Shown: positions 42,673-55,690 of the stretch, one piece after another
Position numbering within the stretch: the first letter of the stretch is position 1
How the letters are laid out: each line of letters opens with the position of its first letter
Source of the DNA: Hybos culiciformis
Taxonomy: Eukaryota; Arthropoda; Insecta; Diptera; Hybotidae
Reading direction: 5' to 3'
DNA length: 64,000 nt
NCBI GenBank assembly: GCA_964007475.1
Contig: OZ023273.1
Location: 27,701,557-27,765,556 of the forward strand
Position numbers and translations under genes: made by a program
Notes under the pieces: model-generated
Database searches by the model: none
Told to the model about the DNA's origin: nothing
Seen by the model: the letters and a program-made list of their open reading frames with translations, nothing else

Positions 42673-45600
42673 CAACATCTTACTCTCAATAATAATTACA
42701 TATATTTAAAATGTTTAAACTTAAAGTTTTGCATTTGTCTTATTTTTTTTTTTTTACTTTAATTTTTGATTATTTTTTATTCTTAACTGGTTAAAGAAAA
42801 ATTGTGAAATAATAACTAATGTGATTTTTTTCAGTTTATTTTCTTAAAAAAAAAAAAAAATAGAAAAAAGAAAACCATCGATATTTCTATAAAATTTGAA
42901 TTGTCAAATGATTTAAAATGTTAAGTATAAGAATGATAGCAATGTATTTTTTTATAACAATAAATAAATTTCTAAAATAATAAAAAAAAATCGGCACATA
43001 TTTTTTTTTTTAATTAAATTTGTCTAAAATAATGTTCAGATTTTTTTTTGGCAAGTTAGATTTTTTTTATTTTTATCAGATTATCAATTTAGTGCTTTTA
43101 ATAAAACTTAAAGGCTTAACATTCTGATAAATTAAACTATTTAAATCTTTCGGGCTCATTTTCCTAGTACAAATCATCTCGGTTTCGATTGGCTTTTTCA
43201 TTTTCAAAACTACCTTGTTCACGTTTTTAAAATCAAGGCAAGCATATTTTCTTGCTCAACATAATCAACCATTTTGAATACTAATATGACAATCATGTAG
43301 GTCAAACGATATGAAAATTGTGAATATTTTTAGAGAATGAAGATGAATCAATAAAAGTTTCGTTTTCCATAAAGTTTTGGTCCTTTTCCTTTTCTAAATA
43401 ACAAATTGTTATTTAAAAAAAAATCATTTCCAAAAGAGTAAGTTTCTATCAAGATTGTTAGCAATAGATTTATTTAGTCATATTTCGTATCATTCTATTC
43501 TATTCTAATCGTTCGAATTTTATTTTAACAAAGTTATAGTAGATTTTTCTAAATTCACTACAAAGTTACCTGCTTTGTAAATAAAGTTGATTTGTGTAAT
43601 TTTAACTAATATTTTTAATAAAAAAATAAATAAATTGCAAAATATAATAAAACGTATTTAAAAAAAATTTAAGGTATGAAAACAAAATACAATTGTAAAA
43701 ATTTTATATACACAAATATGACGTAAAAAGCGTAAAATATATTTTAGAGTAACTTAAGATAAATGAATTGGTACATGATTGCTTGAAAAGAATTCTGAAA
43801 TTTCAAATTTTTTTTTGAGATAATTAAAATTGCGTTTGTTTGGATGATGATAAATGACTATCGATACAAAATAAAGTACATAATATATAAATTATATAAA
43901 TTATCAAAACAAAATATTTTTCGCTCAGCTGATGTAATTAAATGCGGTATATCGAATGAAAGCGCAATTATTTAAATTCCTTGTGAGCTTTATGGGGAAG
44001 ATATTGAATATCCCTATAACAATTTTTGGTTCACATTTTTTTTTTAAAATATACGTAATTTGAAATTTCAGAATTATATATTTATCGATTTGTACGATGT
44101 ACCTCTACCTATTCCAATATTAACAAATCTAGATTTATAAGAGAATGCTAAGAAGGAAATTTATAGGACTGAGATATTATATTTTAAGTATTTTCATCAT
44201 TCAGGAAATATTAAATAGCGTAGCAATATTAATTATCATAAATCTTTGATAGAAATTAAAGAAGAAAAATACAAATTTGTTACTGTCAGATTTTTACCAT
44301 ATAAAATTAATAAAATAAACTGAAGAGAAAGAAAAACAATATAACTTTTCATTTCATTTTCAGAATTTTCTAAGATTTCATTAAATTGACAGTTGCAACC
44401 ATTTTCTGTGAATGTGTTGAACTTTACATTTAGTGTTTGGACCATTTCAGCACGGACATTAATTTCAACCTCGTTACAAAGTATAAAAACAAATCCATTC
44501 AAAACATCTCGTAGGCATAAAAATCATAAAAAATGTATGAAAATTCCTGTAGAAAACGTAAAGATTGGTCTCCGAAATCGGATTAAAAACAATCAAAAAA
44601 ATTTGATTATTAATAATTATATTGCCTACACAAGACAGCTTGAAATTTATGTCGGTAGTGACCATTAAGTATTTTTGAAAGGATCTTCAAATTCAACATC
44701 AAGCTCATTAACTTTTTGTTCTAATATTAAAACATGGGCTTTGCTATAGGAATTATTATTATCTCTTTAATTCAGTTATCTTAACTTTTTGATTAAGAGA
44801 GAAATAAATAAATGTAAGCTTTTTTGTAATAAGAAAATCGCATTTTTCTTTCGTCCAAAAGCTTCCGAACGAAAATAATGAAAATTACTTAAAAGACTGT
44901 AGGTCAAGGTTTTCGAAAATGTATGCGAAAATATTTGCAAAAGCTTTGGGAGTACATAATAATGTTTGCCGTAGAGTGAATAAATTATAGTGTTGTTGGT
45001 TGATGCGCATACTGGACGAGGTAGAATTTATAAATATTATTACAAAAAATGTGGTTTCAGATTCAATTACGCGTAGAAACATATAGTATTTTACAATAGC
45101 AAAAGTAAATAATAAAAATTTTAAGGAATACTGTTCGGTGGCAGCTGGGGATGCATACAAATTTTTGTATCGTATTGATTTTTTAATTTCTTCCAAAAAA
45201 CAAAACTTAATGAAAAATGCAAAAAAAAAATTAATTTTCGTATCTTTTTTTAATAAAAATTTGAGTAAATTTTGGGCATCCAGTTCACTATTAATTTATT
45301 CGTCGGATGCGATAAATGTCTGTGTTTTAACGACAAGTTGCTGTTTTAAGTTTAATTCGTACGATAAAATTTAAAAAGAAAATTAGTTTGTCAAGCTCCC
45401 ATATTGCAGAACAGCATTTATTCAGTTCAATACTATACTTTTTAAAAAATGATTATAAATTTATTATCTTTAATAATAAAAAAAAAAAAACACTAAACAT
45501 CTTTGCTCATTTTTTGACATAATGATTGATTTGAAATCAATCTATATACGAATTTAAAAATTTTAATTGCAATTGTGTTGCAATTTTTAATTGACAAAAT

Positions 45601-47930
45601 AGTTTTCAATCATAAATCAATATAGCGTTAAACATAAATATAATCCGATATACAAAAAATTTTATCTCAATTTATTATACTACATTTTTTTTTTTCAAGC
45701 TTTCAAATAATACAGATATAGATGTACTGTACATAGTTATTATGAAATGATAGACTATAACCTCTTAATTGATGATATTTAAAAATAATATAATATCATG
45801 GAAAATAAAAAGATTCATAGTTTTCTCTAAACTTATAATTTATCGAATTTCCATTTTTAATTAATTTTAATAGTGTGATCAATGTTATTGGCTAAAATTG
45901 TTGAATTCTGCACTAATAGAATTAAAAAGATAATATACGAAATTTATAACGTAAAATCGAACTAGAGCAGTTTGCATTACAATGTATCTAGTGTTAGCCT
46001 TCAAATCAATGATGAAAATTATTTTATTTTATTATTCAATCATTTTTTTTTTTGAATCAATCTACTTATGAAAAACAAAATAATATGTACCTACTTATTA
46101 AAATATTATTTTCATTTTCATTAAGGATTTATTTTGTAATGATCAAATTTCCAAAATTATCAAAATAAAAAGAAAAAACAAAAAAAAAAAAAAGTTTGCT
46201 AAAAGTTTTTATTTTAATTGATTCAATGATTTTGGTATATTAATTAAGGTTTTTTCTTGATTTATTTTCCTTTATTAACCATAATATTTACATTGATAAA
46301 GGTAACGATGAAATTTTCTTAGCAAAAAAAAATAACATAAATATTTTTACAAGAAGGGAATAATTTTCAACACTTTGTAAAAACTTTTAATGAGAAAACT
46401 TTAAAAGGGTAAAAACAGAAGGCTTCAAAAGTGTTCTTCAATCAAAATAAAATAAATCTTTTATTTTTGTTTAAAGTTCAAAGTTTGAAGAAAAATAAAA
46501 TTAAACTATAAAATATTAAATTATAACATTTGTGACAAAAATTCTAAAAAAATTAAAGATATTGGTGAAAAAATATCCTTTTTGTTATTTTTTTTTTTTG
46601 AAACAATTTGACATTTGGAAAGTTTCCAAAGATCTTACGAAATAAATGTTTTAATTTAAGAATTTAAGCTAACATTGAAGTTTCAACTTATCAATAGAGA
46701 AAATTGGTTTATTTATATTTTATATACCTAGTACATTTTACATTTGATTTGAAGATGTGCATCAAAAAAATCACAAAAATGTCTGTATTGTAAAGCAAGT
46801 AGTACTTACAAGGTACAGTGTATACTATTACTATTAAAAAATAATATTTGGATTATATTTCTCTCTATTATAAAATTTATTTTGTTTTATACATTGATTA
46901 TTGTACCTATATTAACTTAATGGTCCTATATTAACTTAATTTTCATTAGAAAAAGTAAGTATTACTTTTGTTCAGTTTGTTTTCGTTTCATACAGGATCA
47001 ATTTACAAATATAAATAAAAGTTTTAGAATTATGATATTATTACTTGTTATGTAGAAGTGCCTTTGGTATAATAATTACATTATGATAATAATTACACAT
47101 GAGCCGCCTTTTGCCATGACTAAAACTATCACCGAAACAACTAACTGAAACAATGTATATTCAATTTATTGGGTTTAATGGAATGCCGCATATAAAATGT
47201 TTAGATATCTATATTTTTAGTTCTATAGTTGACGTCATTTTTATCATGATACATGAAAAATAAAATGAATTTTTATCGTTCAAAATATCATTCAAAATAA
47301 ATTAAATTACTTGTACACTTATAACTTATATATACATATATTTCAGTTTAAAATTTTGAACATTAAAACTGCCAATCATTATGTCAAAAAATGCACATGA
47401 ATTTTTTTATTTAGTGACTATATTATGATTTCTTTCAATGAAATTTAATAATGGATGAGATAAAATATCAGAATACACAAATAAATAATACATACAACGA
47501 TGATGAACAACTGTCTGTATCATAAAAATATGCACTATTCAGGTATATTTATGTACTGTACAATTATGTTTAATCACTATAAATTTATTGAGATTATTAT
47601 AGGATTAGTATAGTCATCCTTATCTGGCAGTTTCTGATATTTAATATTCCAACGTTGTTATATAAATAACGAGTTAATATAATTTTTTTTATAGTGTGGT
47701 GATTTTATTTTGACAAATAATTATTATAAGTTTGGAGAAAAAAAACACATTAGTTTTGCTCTAAATATTTAAGTCCTATAAGATATTTAAAATTTAAAAT
47801 CTGTTTTAAGTTATATAGGTATATAATTTTATTTTAGAAAATGAAGTTTAAGCTTCTATATATATATTTGTAGATTGTTGTTGACAATATAATAACACTA
47901 GCTAAAATATTAGCATAACATTAGCTAAAA

Positions 47931-48764
47931 CAGGGATGGCAAATAGGATTTTATCAAAGTGCCAAAATTAACTAAATTTAATTGCAATTTTTTTTTGGCG
48001 TTCCAGCTTACCTTTTATTTGTTATATGTACCTATATATACACTTTTTTATTGATTATAAATAAACAAGAAAACAGAAATATCTAAGTTCATGTGATAAT
48101 TTTTATTCAATATAAAAAAATATAGTACCTATATAAAAAAATTATAAAGTTTAATAATAATTTTAATAAAAAATTCTTAAATTTTGTTAGAAAATTTTTG
48201 TTTCATATTATTTGCAAGGTTTTTAATATCGGGATGGTATGTTGTCGATTGTACGGTAATACAAGCTGCTGAGTCTTCCTCTGTTAATCTGTTTCTTGTC
48301 TTTGAAAGTACATGATTTAGTACAGAAAAAAGACTTTCACAGGAATAAGTGGAAGAGAAAATGGTTAACATTGCGATTGCTAATATTTTTATAGAAGAAA
48401 ATGCCTCTGGCATACTATTCCACACTTCTAATATTAAGTTTTCAATGCGACATTCTGACTCTTCATCTTGTGACAATCGATGATATTCCAATTCTTCGAT
48501 ATTTTTTCGCATATTCACAAATTTTTGTGTCCAAATAGGATTAGATTGCAAATCTACTGTCTGCATTTCTAAATTTTCTAATTTCATCCAGTTAATAAGG
48601 TTGTTATCGAAATCCTGTATATCGAATAAGTCCGGATAATTTACAATTTTCAACAGCCTAGAAATTCTTTTTTTTTTTACATAATTTTTTTAATTTCTTA
48701 TTGTGCCGGAAATTTTTTGTCGCGTGTTAATTTTGGCAAGCGTGCCGTGTAAATGCCATCGCTG
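47931..48764 (-). mobile_element. hAT Buster-like element with perfect 8-bp target duplication
   Basis: An 834-bp element. The left end is CAGGGATGGCAAATAGG; the right end is the complement of CAGCGATGGCATTTACACGG; both ends then share TGCCAAAATTAAC. AGCTAAAA is duplicated exactly at 47923-47930 and 48765-48772 and fits nnnTAnnn, the target rule of Buster-group hATs. It carries only the C-terminal part of a transposase on the minus strand, so it is an internally deleted, non-autonomous copy. Terminal-repeat divergence suggests moderate age. Confidence 0.85.
48177..48653 (-). pseudogene. hAT transposase C-terminal (dimerisation) fragment
   Basis: A 158-codon ORF resembling the end of hAT transposases of the GTF2IRD2/EPM2AIP1-like group: a LQSNPI segment, then IFSSTYSCESLFSVLN and SKTRNRLTEEDSAACI, and a terminal YHPDIKNLA. 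This is the dimerisation motif region. The BED finger and the DDE catalytic acidic residues expected upstream are absent because the element is internally deleted. The ATG at 48653 is simply the first in the surviving frame. No evidence of domestication, although the surviving frame is uninterrupted. Confidence 0.75.
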
Positions 48765-49188
48765 AGCTAAAACATTCTAAAACTTATATACACAGACGCA
48801 TATTAACATAACTTTGTACGCAAATGAAAATAAAATTAAAAAAAAAACTTTTATTACCTATCTGAATTTAAAATTTAAATTAAAAAATGTATAAAATATT
48901 TTACATTGATGTTATTATATGAAATTTAAAAATTTTGTAATGAATTCAAATTTTTAACTTAAATAATCAGTATAACTTTTTTTGTTTTCTATAAAAATGG
49001 ATTAAAGTAAAATCTGAAAGTTATGTCAGATGAGGAACATATTCCCTTGAGAAAGTTAAAGCAAAAATAATAGAAGAATAAAAGAAAATAAAGAAAATTT
49101 TCATCATTATAGCTATTTGCATAAATTAAAATTTAATGATAGTATCTTTCGTATTATTATTATAATTATTATTATATATATGTATAAT

Positions 49189-49236
49189 AATATGTATATT
49201 TAAATATTATATAATATGTATATTTAAATATTATAT
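49189..49236. repeat. Two-copy 24-bp AT tandem repeat
   Basis: The unit AATATGTATATTTAAATATT plus ATAT occurs twice, at 49189-49212 and 49213-49236, and a partial third copy follows. It is simple AT-rich DNA. Confidence 0.8.
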
Positions 49237-49899
49237 AATATGTATGTATATACTTTTTTTTTTTTTAATTTTTTATGTGAATGAATTTTACACGTAAGAT
49301 AATTTTCATATCTTTACACAATTTCGAAGGATTAACTAAAAAAAAAAAAAACTTTTTAATTTGCCAAGAAAACATAATATCTTCCAGCAATAAAAAGGTC
49401 AATAAAAAACAGAGAAATAATGTTGACAGAGAATTGAAAAAGTTTTTTTTTAATGTATATGCATGCTAAATTATGACATAAATTATTTTGAAGGTTGAAG
49501 ATCTAAAAAGGGATAATATATGTAATATGAATGATATAAAGTAAAAGACACATTATTTTCTATTAAAATTATTAAAATTTATAGCTCTTGGGTAAAATAT
49601 CAATTTCATAAAATTATAAAAAGAAAATTGTTATCGAGATTTCGGAACAGCATAATAGTTGAAATTAAATTTGAGCCAAATTGAATGTATAGTAATTAAT
49701 TTTCCATCATGGTTTAGATTTAGACTTCAAGTTCTTGCATCAAAGAACCTAAAGTTAAACACTATGTTTTTAAATGTTATATAGTAACTCTTAAAATGCT
49801 GAAATTATACGAATTAATTAACAGCAATTTTATAATTACATAAATATGTTATGTAGGTACATTTTTTAATTTAGTTAAAAAAAATAACCGTTTTATCAG

Positions 49900-50208
49900 A
49901 AAGCATGTATATAAAGAGGAATCAGTCCCATACAAAAAAAAGAATTAAAATAGTGAAACAAAAAATCCATATCACAACCCCATGAGCTTTTTTTTTTTTT
50001 TTTGAGAATTCCACTCTCACAAAAGCTTTTAAAACTTTCACAATTGTATAGAACTTTTGTTATTTTGAAAGTTTTAAAAGCTTTCGTGAGAGTGGAATTC
50101 TCAAAAAATACAAAAAAAAAGCTCATGGGGTTGTGATATGGATTTTTTGTTTCACTATTTTAATTCTTTTTTTTGTATGGGACTGATTCCTCTTTATATA
50201 CATGCTTT
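49900..50208. mobile_element. Foldback element A (~150-bp arms)
   Basis: Nearly the whole 309 bp is one inverted repeat centred near 50054. Arms run AAAGCATGTATATAAAGAGG inward through AGTCCCATAC, ATCCATATCACAACCCCATG and a GAGAATTCCACTCTCAC stretch to a short centre. It is the same family as element B at 51515. There is no coding capacity and no direct target duplication is obvious. Confidence 0.85.
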
Positions 50209-50365
50209 TTGGTTTTATTTTCTCTTCAAAAACTATGAGCTTAATTAAGCTTATATGTTTAGAACGTAGATACCTATGTATATTATGTAAGTCTACGTTC
50301 AATGCCATAAAAACATATTCTTATAACGCTGCTAAATTTCTATCAATAATCTTATTGCAATTATT

Positions 50366-51139
50366 ACGTGCGAGAAGTAAGCAATAAATTCACTTAAATT
50401 GCCAGCAATAAATTTGCTTAAATACATCAGCGCCACCATCGCTTAAATTTAGAAATATAATAGAGGATAAAATGTTAGGAAAAAAATAGTGAACAATTTT
50501 AACCAATAACAAAGCAATTTTAATGGGGGATGGAAATAAGGCCGCATGAAATAAGGCCGCGAGGATTTTTTGTTGCGGTCTCATTTCATTTTGAAAAATG
50601 AAATTAGACCGCAAAAAAAGGCCTCGCGGCCGCGTAATCTTGTGAGGTGAGCACACAGAGCAGGGGGCAGCAGGGCGGCGGGCGGGCGGTTGGTCAGTGG
50701 GATTTGCGGCGCCGCAAATCCCACTGACCAACCGCCCGCCCGCCGCCCTGCTGCCCCCTGCTCTGTGTGCTCACCTCACAAGATTACGCGGTCTTATTAC
50801 ATTTATAAAACTGAAATTAGACCTCCGATAATTTTTTTTTGTCGCGGTCTTATTTCATTTTTCAAAATGATATAAGGCCGTGAGGACTTTTTTCGCGGTC
50901 TAATTTCATTTTTCAAAATGAAAGAAGACCGCAACAAAAATCATCGCGGCTTATTTCACGCGGCCTTATTTCCTTCCCCCATTAAAATTTCTTTGTTAGT
51001 GGTTAAAATTTGTTACCATTTTTTTCCTAACATTTTATCCTCTATTATATTTCTAAATTTAAGCGATGGTGGCGCTGATGTATTTAAGCAAATTTATTGC
51101 TGGCAATTTAAGTGAATTTATTGCTTACTTCTCGCACAT
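50366..51139. mobile_element. Mutator-like foldback with perfect 9-bp target duplication
   Basis: A 774-bp element. Its ends are long inverted repeats starting ACGTGCGAGAAGTAAGCAAT (left) and ATGTGCGAGAAGTAAGCAAT (right, complement), running inward for about 160 bp. It is flanked by exact 9-bp duplications GCAATTATT at 50357-50365 and 51140-51148, the length usual for Mutator-like elements. Inside are three ~38-bp hairpins of the type GCGGTCT...CATTTT..AAAATG...AGACCGC (at about 50574-50612, 50843-50880 and 50900-50932), arranged around a GC-rich palindromic core. No transposase is present. Class assignment rests on duplication length and arm architecture only. Confidence 0.8.
50631..50790. 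repeat. Perfect 160-bp palindrome without spacer
   Basis: The 80 bases 50631-50710 are exactly complementary to 50711-50790, with the centre GCGGC|GCCGC and no loop. The arms are strongly GC-rich in an otherwise AT-rich window and contain the GGCGGGCGGGCGG string and the motif also found at 25502 and 62914. Both strands therefore give the same 'ORF', which is not a gene. Confidence 0.95.
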
Positions 51140-51514
51140 GCAATTATTGTAATTTTCTTGATTTATAATATTTTTTTTGTGCTTTAGAAAAGCTTAGGTT
51201 TTTCTTCTAGAAAAAAAAAAAATATTAATATTTTATTTTCATTCCACTACATTTTAAAAAATAATGTTAATAATGTCTCTAAATAGTTACAAACATGTGA
51301 AAAATATATCTTTTATCACGTTTTAGCTGCTTTTTAATAAAATCTTTACGGGAAAAGGAAGAAATAGATAAATAGAATTTTCCATAGAAGATTAGTATAA
51401 CAATCAAAGTTTTATTATAAAAAGATTCCTAATATATAATATTTTCTTTCTAATAAAATTTGCAAAGTCACGTTTTCATAGTAAAAAATATATCTCTAAA
51501 GTATTTTATAAAAC

Positions 51515-51832
51515 CATAAAGGAAGTATAAATAGAGAAACTAGTCCCATACAAAAAATGCAAATACAAATAGTGAAACAAAAAATCCATATCACAACCCC
51601 ATGAGCTTTTTTTTTGTATTTTTAGAGAATTCCAATCTCACAAAAGCTTTTAAAACTTAAAAAATTGTATAGAACTGTTGTTATTTTGAAAGTTTTAAAA
51701 GCTTTTGTGAGAGTGGAATTCTCTAAAAATACAAAAAAAAGCTCATGGGGTTGTGATATGGATTTTTTGTTTCACTATTTGTATTTGCTTTTTTTGTACG
51801 GGACTAGTTTCTCTATTTATACTTCCTTTATG
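51515..51832. mobile_element. Foldback element B (same family as A)
   Basis: A 318-bp inverted repeat centred near 51673. Outer arms run CATAAAGGAAGTATAAATAG and its complement; the inner part shares the AGTCCCATAC, ATCCATATCACAACCCCATG and GAGAATTCCA..CTCACAAAAGCTTTT segments with element A. Outside the shared GTATA boundary the arms are still inverted repeats of each other but differ from those of A. Confidence 0.85.
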
Positions 51833-52519
51833 ATAAAACTAAAATAATATGAAGGAGGATAAACAAGTATAAAACTTATTTCAAAAGAAATCTTAAAGTA
51901 TGATGTATAAAAAAATATCTATAATTTTATTTTTCAAGGAAATCAATACAATCAATAAACTTAAATTGCGCCTATTCTTCATGACAATATTAAAAAAAGG
52001 TTTAATAATTTGTAGACTAGAATGTAAATATTTATATAGGGTATAGAGCCAATTTTTATCCTATCCTACTTAGTAGAAAATTTTCTATACCACTTCAATT
52101 TCTCAATCTTTACAGTTAACAATAAAAATTACGAGAATAACAAATTTTTCTTTGGTTAAGTCATAACAGTACATTTGTACCTATGATAAATAATATTAAA
52201 ATTAAAGATTCAACAATATAATGTTTAAGTAAATATATAAATTCTTGGAACGAAAATATTCATTATATACTATCGCATTTTTTTTTTTCATAATGCACCT
52301 ACTTGTTTTCTAATTTTTTTTTTTTAAATACATATCAACCAAGAACAAAAATTCACTCTTTCATCTTGTGAAAATGCCAATTGTGTAAACAATATTTGTT
52401 TTGCTTGCTATGGTTGGAAACATTAATTTTATTTTCATCAGAGACTTATTAATGTATGTACCTACATAAAACAGTCATAGTAAATATAATGCTATAATAT
52501 GTATACCTATCCATACAAC

Positions 52520-52520
<1 letters not shown>

Positions 52521-52551
<31 letters not shown>
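52521..52551. repeat. (TAA)n microsatellite
   Basis: About ten uninterrupted copies of the trinucleotide TAA. Confidence 0.95.
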
Positions 52552-52553
<2 letters not shown>

Positions 52554-54562
52554 AAGAAGAATATTGAATCCTTTGATTAATTTATTTTATTTAATTTATT
52601 CTATTTTTGATTTGAAGAGGATAATAAATTTTAATATTCAGAGATTTTTAATTAGATATTAAATAGATTTGGTTTTTATTGAATATTCATGACTACAATA
52701 TTACAATTCATAAAATCATAATATTGATAGTATTATTATGTTAGAAACTTTTATTTTTGAAATTATATAATATTAAAGGAAATAGAAAGAAGTAAATTTT
52801 GAATAATATAATAATAAATAATTCCATAATTTTTATTTTTAATAAAAGAAAAATTTTATAAATATTTATGTTAATATTATTATATATCTAGATATCTGTT
52901 TAAAATTCGTATTCTTAAATTTTTACAGAAAAGCTTTATAGAAAATTTAAATATTTCATTTTATTTTAAGAATATATCGAAATATGGGTAGGTACCTAGT
53001 TTGAAACCAATTTAAAAAACATTTACATCGACAATAGTTATAAAATTTTTACATTTTCTTGCTTGTGTGGCAAAAAGAAAACTTAGTTTCACATAACATA
53101 TTTATAGTTCATATTGTCTTTATCATTCATATTATTGTGACTCAAATGTTCAATATTTTGAAGTTTATATTATTAAAAAACATATTTATTTGCTTATATA
53201 TATTATATCATGTAAATACTTACACATATAATATATTAAGTAGTTATATATTTTTGTATAATAATGAAATGATTTTTAGCACTGTTATGCAGGCCAGATG
53301 TTTTTTTTTTTGGAGCGGAAAATGACTAACTTTATCCTTTAATTACATGGTGTAGGTTTTGTGTGGATAAATGAAAATAAAGTATCTTTTAATAATTTTA
53401 GCATATTAAATAAATTTAATTTTCGTCCGAAATACAGAAAAACAAAAGAGAAAATTTTGTAGATTGAAGATAATTATGTACATAGGTTTTACATAAAAAC
53501 ATGAATATTTCTTATTTATATACAAATCAAACAAAATTATATAAAATTAAACAATAAAAATTGAATTTTTAAATGTAAGAAAAAAGTAATATTTTTAACT
53601 CTAATAAATATGTATTAAAATAAATACATATATGAAAATATTCTTAATAAATAGATAAATAAAAGAGAAAATTTTATAGTTATCATTTGTGGTTAAAAGA
53701 AAATATTTACGAAGTGACATATTGATTATCATTGTTTGGAAATTTAATACAAGAATTTGAAAAATAAAAATAATTTTAGTTAATTTCTTTATTTACTTGA
53801 CTAAAACAACAAAATTAGCATTTTATTATAACTCTGATAAAAATTATTAAATGCATATATTAATTTGTTTATCCGCCTCTCTTTTAATTTTTCAAAAAAT
53901 ATTTTTGTTTTTGATTTTGTTTAATTTTCTGTATTTTATATTTGCTTTCGGAAAATTTATTCCGGATACATAAAAATAATAAAATTTGGAATTCGTTTTC
54001 TTCCGGAAATTTTTTTTCAACATTTTGGGAAATTAAAAAAAAAACATAAAAATGTAAATTTAAAATGATACACAAAAGTTAAAATAATAAAAAATTATTT
54101 ATTATTTTTGTTTGTGCATTTTAGAAATATAAAGAATTTTGCTTTTTTTTTTCTTTTTAATTATTTATTTACTTATAAAAGTCACAAAAAGTTTTGTTTT
54201 GCGTATTTATTGCTTGTTTAAATTATTTTATGTTAATGTTAATGTTATGTATGTATATAAATTAAAAATAGTTGCTTTACTTGTTTAAAAAGGGAACCCA
54301 AAAATATTAAGTGACCATTGATATGGTATATACATAAAATACACATATGTATATGAATATGATTATGAATATACAAACATTGTAGACATTCTTTAATTTA
54401 GTAGGACCAAATTCATTTTTTTTTATTGTTATGTATTTTTTTTTACTTATTTGGACTTCTTACTGATTGTATAAATATATATAAATTTTCACCTTTTTAA
54501 TGATATTATGTGAGGTACATGCTTTAGAAATGAAAATGTCTATGTATATTTTATTGTACAAA

Positions 54563-54956
54563 TCTGTCGCATATTTGCAGAATGGGATATGGTCAAAAAA
54601 AAAATTAAGATATTCAAAACCTAATTAGATTAACTTTGGGTTGAAAATGTTTCTCTGTTTACTAAAAAAAAATGGATTTAAAAATTCAGTTTTTTTGAAA
54701 AATTGGATAAAATTGGATCAAGATGAGTTTCATTTTGGGATATGCAAAAAAGTTTTTAAAAATAATTTTTAATAAAATGATTGTAATTTAAGTCCATTTT
54801 ATTTGATCTAAAAACGTTACATAAAAGTATGGAAGGATATTTGTGCATTTAATATTTACCCGTATACTGTTTTTCACAATATATGATCGTATAATAAATT
54901 TTTTTGGGATTTGAGAAAAATTCTGGACATATTCCATTCTGCAAATGAACGACAGA
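54563..54956. repeat. Candidate MITE with 32-bp inverted ends
   Basis: The left end TCTGTCGCATATTTGCAGAA (54563) and the complement of the right end TCTGTCGTTCATTTGCAGAA (54956) match at about 26 of 32 positions over the full arms. The interior has no coding capacity. No target duplication was recognised, so the outer limits are approximate. Confidence 0.45.
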
Positions 54957-55052
54957 CATGATGACAACATTTTTGTTTCATAAATTCATTGGGCGCACAA
55001 ATAATTTTTTATTTACATATATAATGTAAGTATACATACTAATTTATACATA

Positions 55053-55134
55053 CTAATATATATTATGTATATAAATTTATCATACCAAAAAATCTAATAT
55101 ATATTATGTATATAAATTTATCATACCAAAAAAT
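55053..55134. repeat. 41-bp tandem duplication
   Basis: The 41 bases from 55053 to 55093, ending CATACCAAAAAAT, are repeated directly and exactly at 55094-55134. Such an exact copy indicates a recent duplication. Confidence 0.85.
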
Positions 55135-55690
55135 TCTGGCTCGCTTCGTTAAATTCTTTTATCTGGTAATAAAAATGTTAAAAGAAAATAAAAGTAGAAA
55201 TCATTTTCTAAGTAAGTGCGATGTGATGACAAAAAATTAAGTTTTGATTTTTTATTTTATTTTCTCTTTAAAAATGATAAATTTTGTTGGGATAAAGATT
55301 TTACTGTAGTATTTATTTATATATATTTTTAATAACATATACGTACATATTATGGGCATTATGACGTACCTTTTATTTATTTTTTTTGAATTTTTATCTT
55401 CAATACATTGTACTTAATTATGACATTTTAATTTAAATATTTTTGGTATTTCCTTTTAATTTATTTCTTTATTAAAAAATTTTATTCAATTATAATAATT
55501 ATATCTAATTATATCTAATTATTTATGTTTTATATCTAATTATTTATGTTTTATATTATCCTCAATTAAAAATATAATGTTAAACGTAATTTTAATGAAT
55601 ATATTTAGTTTCACCAAAAATAATTTAATCGGAATAAATCACGAAATTATTGTAAAGTTAGCGAAGTTAAATTATGAGTAATGCCTTGAT

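Larger units (their letters stand above)
41990..47922. other. Lk6 3' UTR and gene-poor intergenic DNA
   Basis: The Lk6 3' UTR begins here. Several AATAAA hexamers follow and the end is not determined. ORFs at 44236-45374 on both strands were inspected; they are AT-rich, overlap each other and resemble no family. Otherwise nothing is seen except the small inverted-repeat segment at 42317. Confidence 0.5.

Noticed and set aside
44236..45374. Cluster of ORFs on both strands of 61-103 codons
   Set aside because: They overlap antisense to one another, have AT-driven composition and match no family; no splice structure links them.
50390..50875. Overlapping ORFs on both strands with the same Pro/Ala-rich NPTDQPP peptide
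   Set aside because: They are the two readings of the perfect palindrome; identical peptides on opposite strands reflect inverted symmetry, not a gene.
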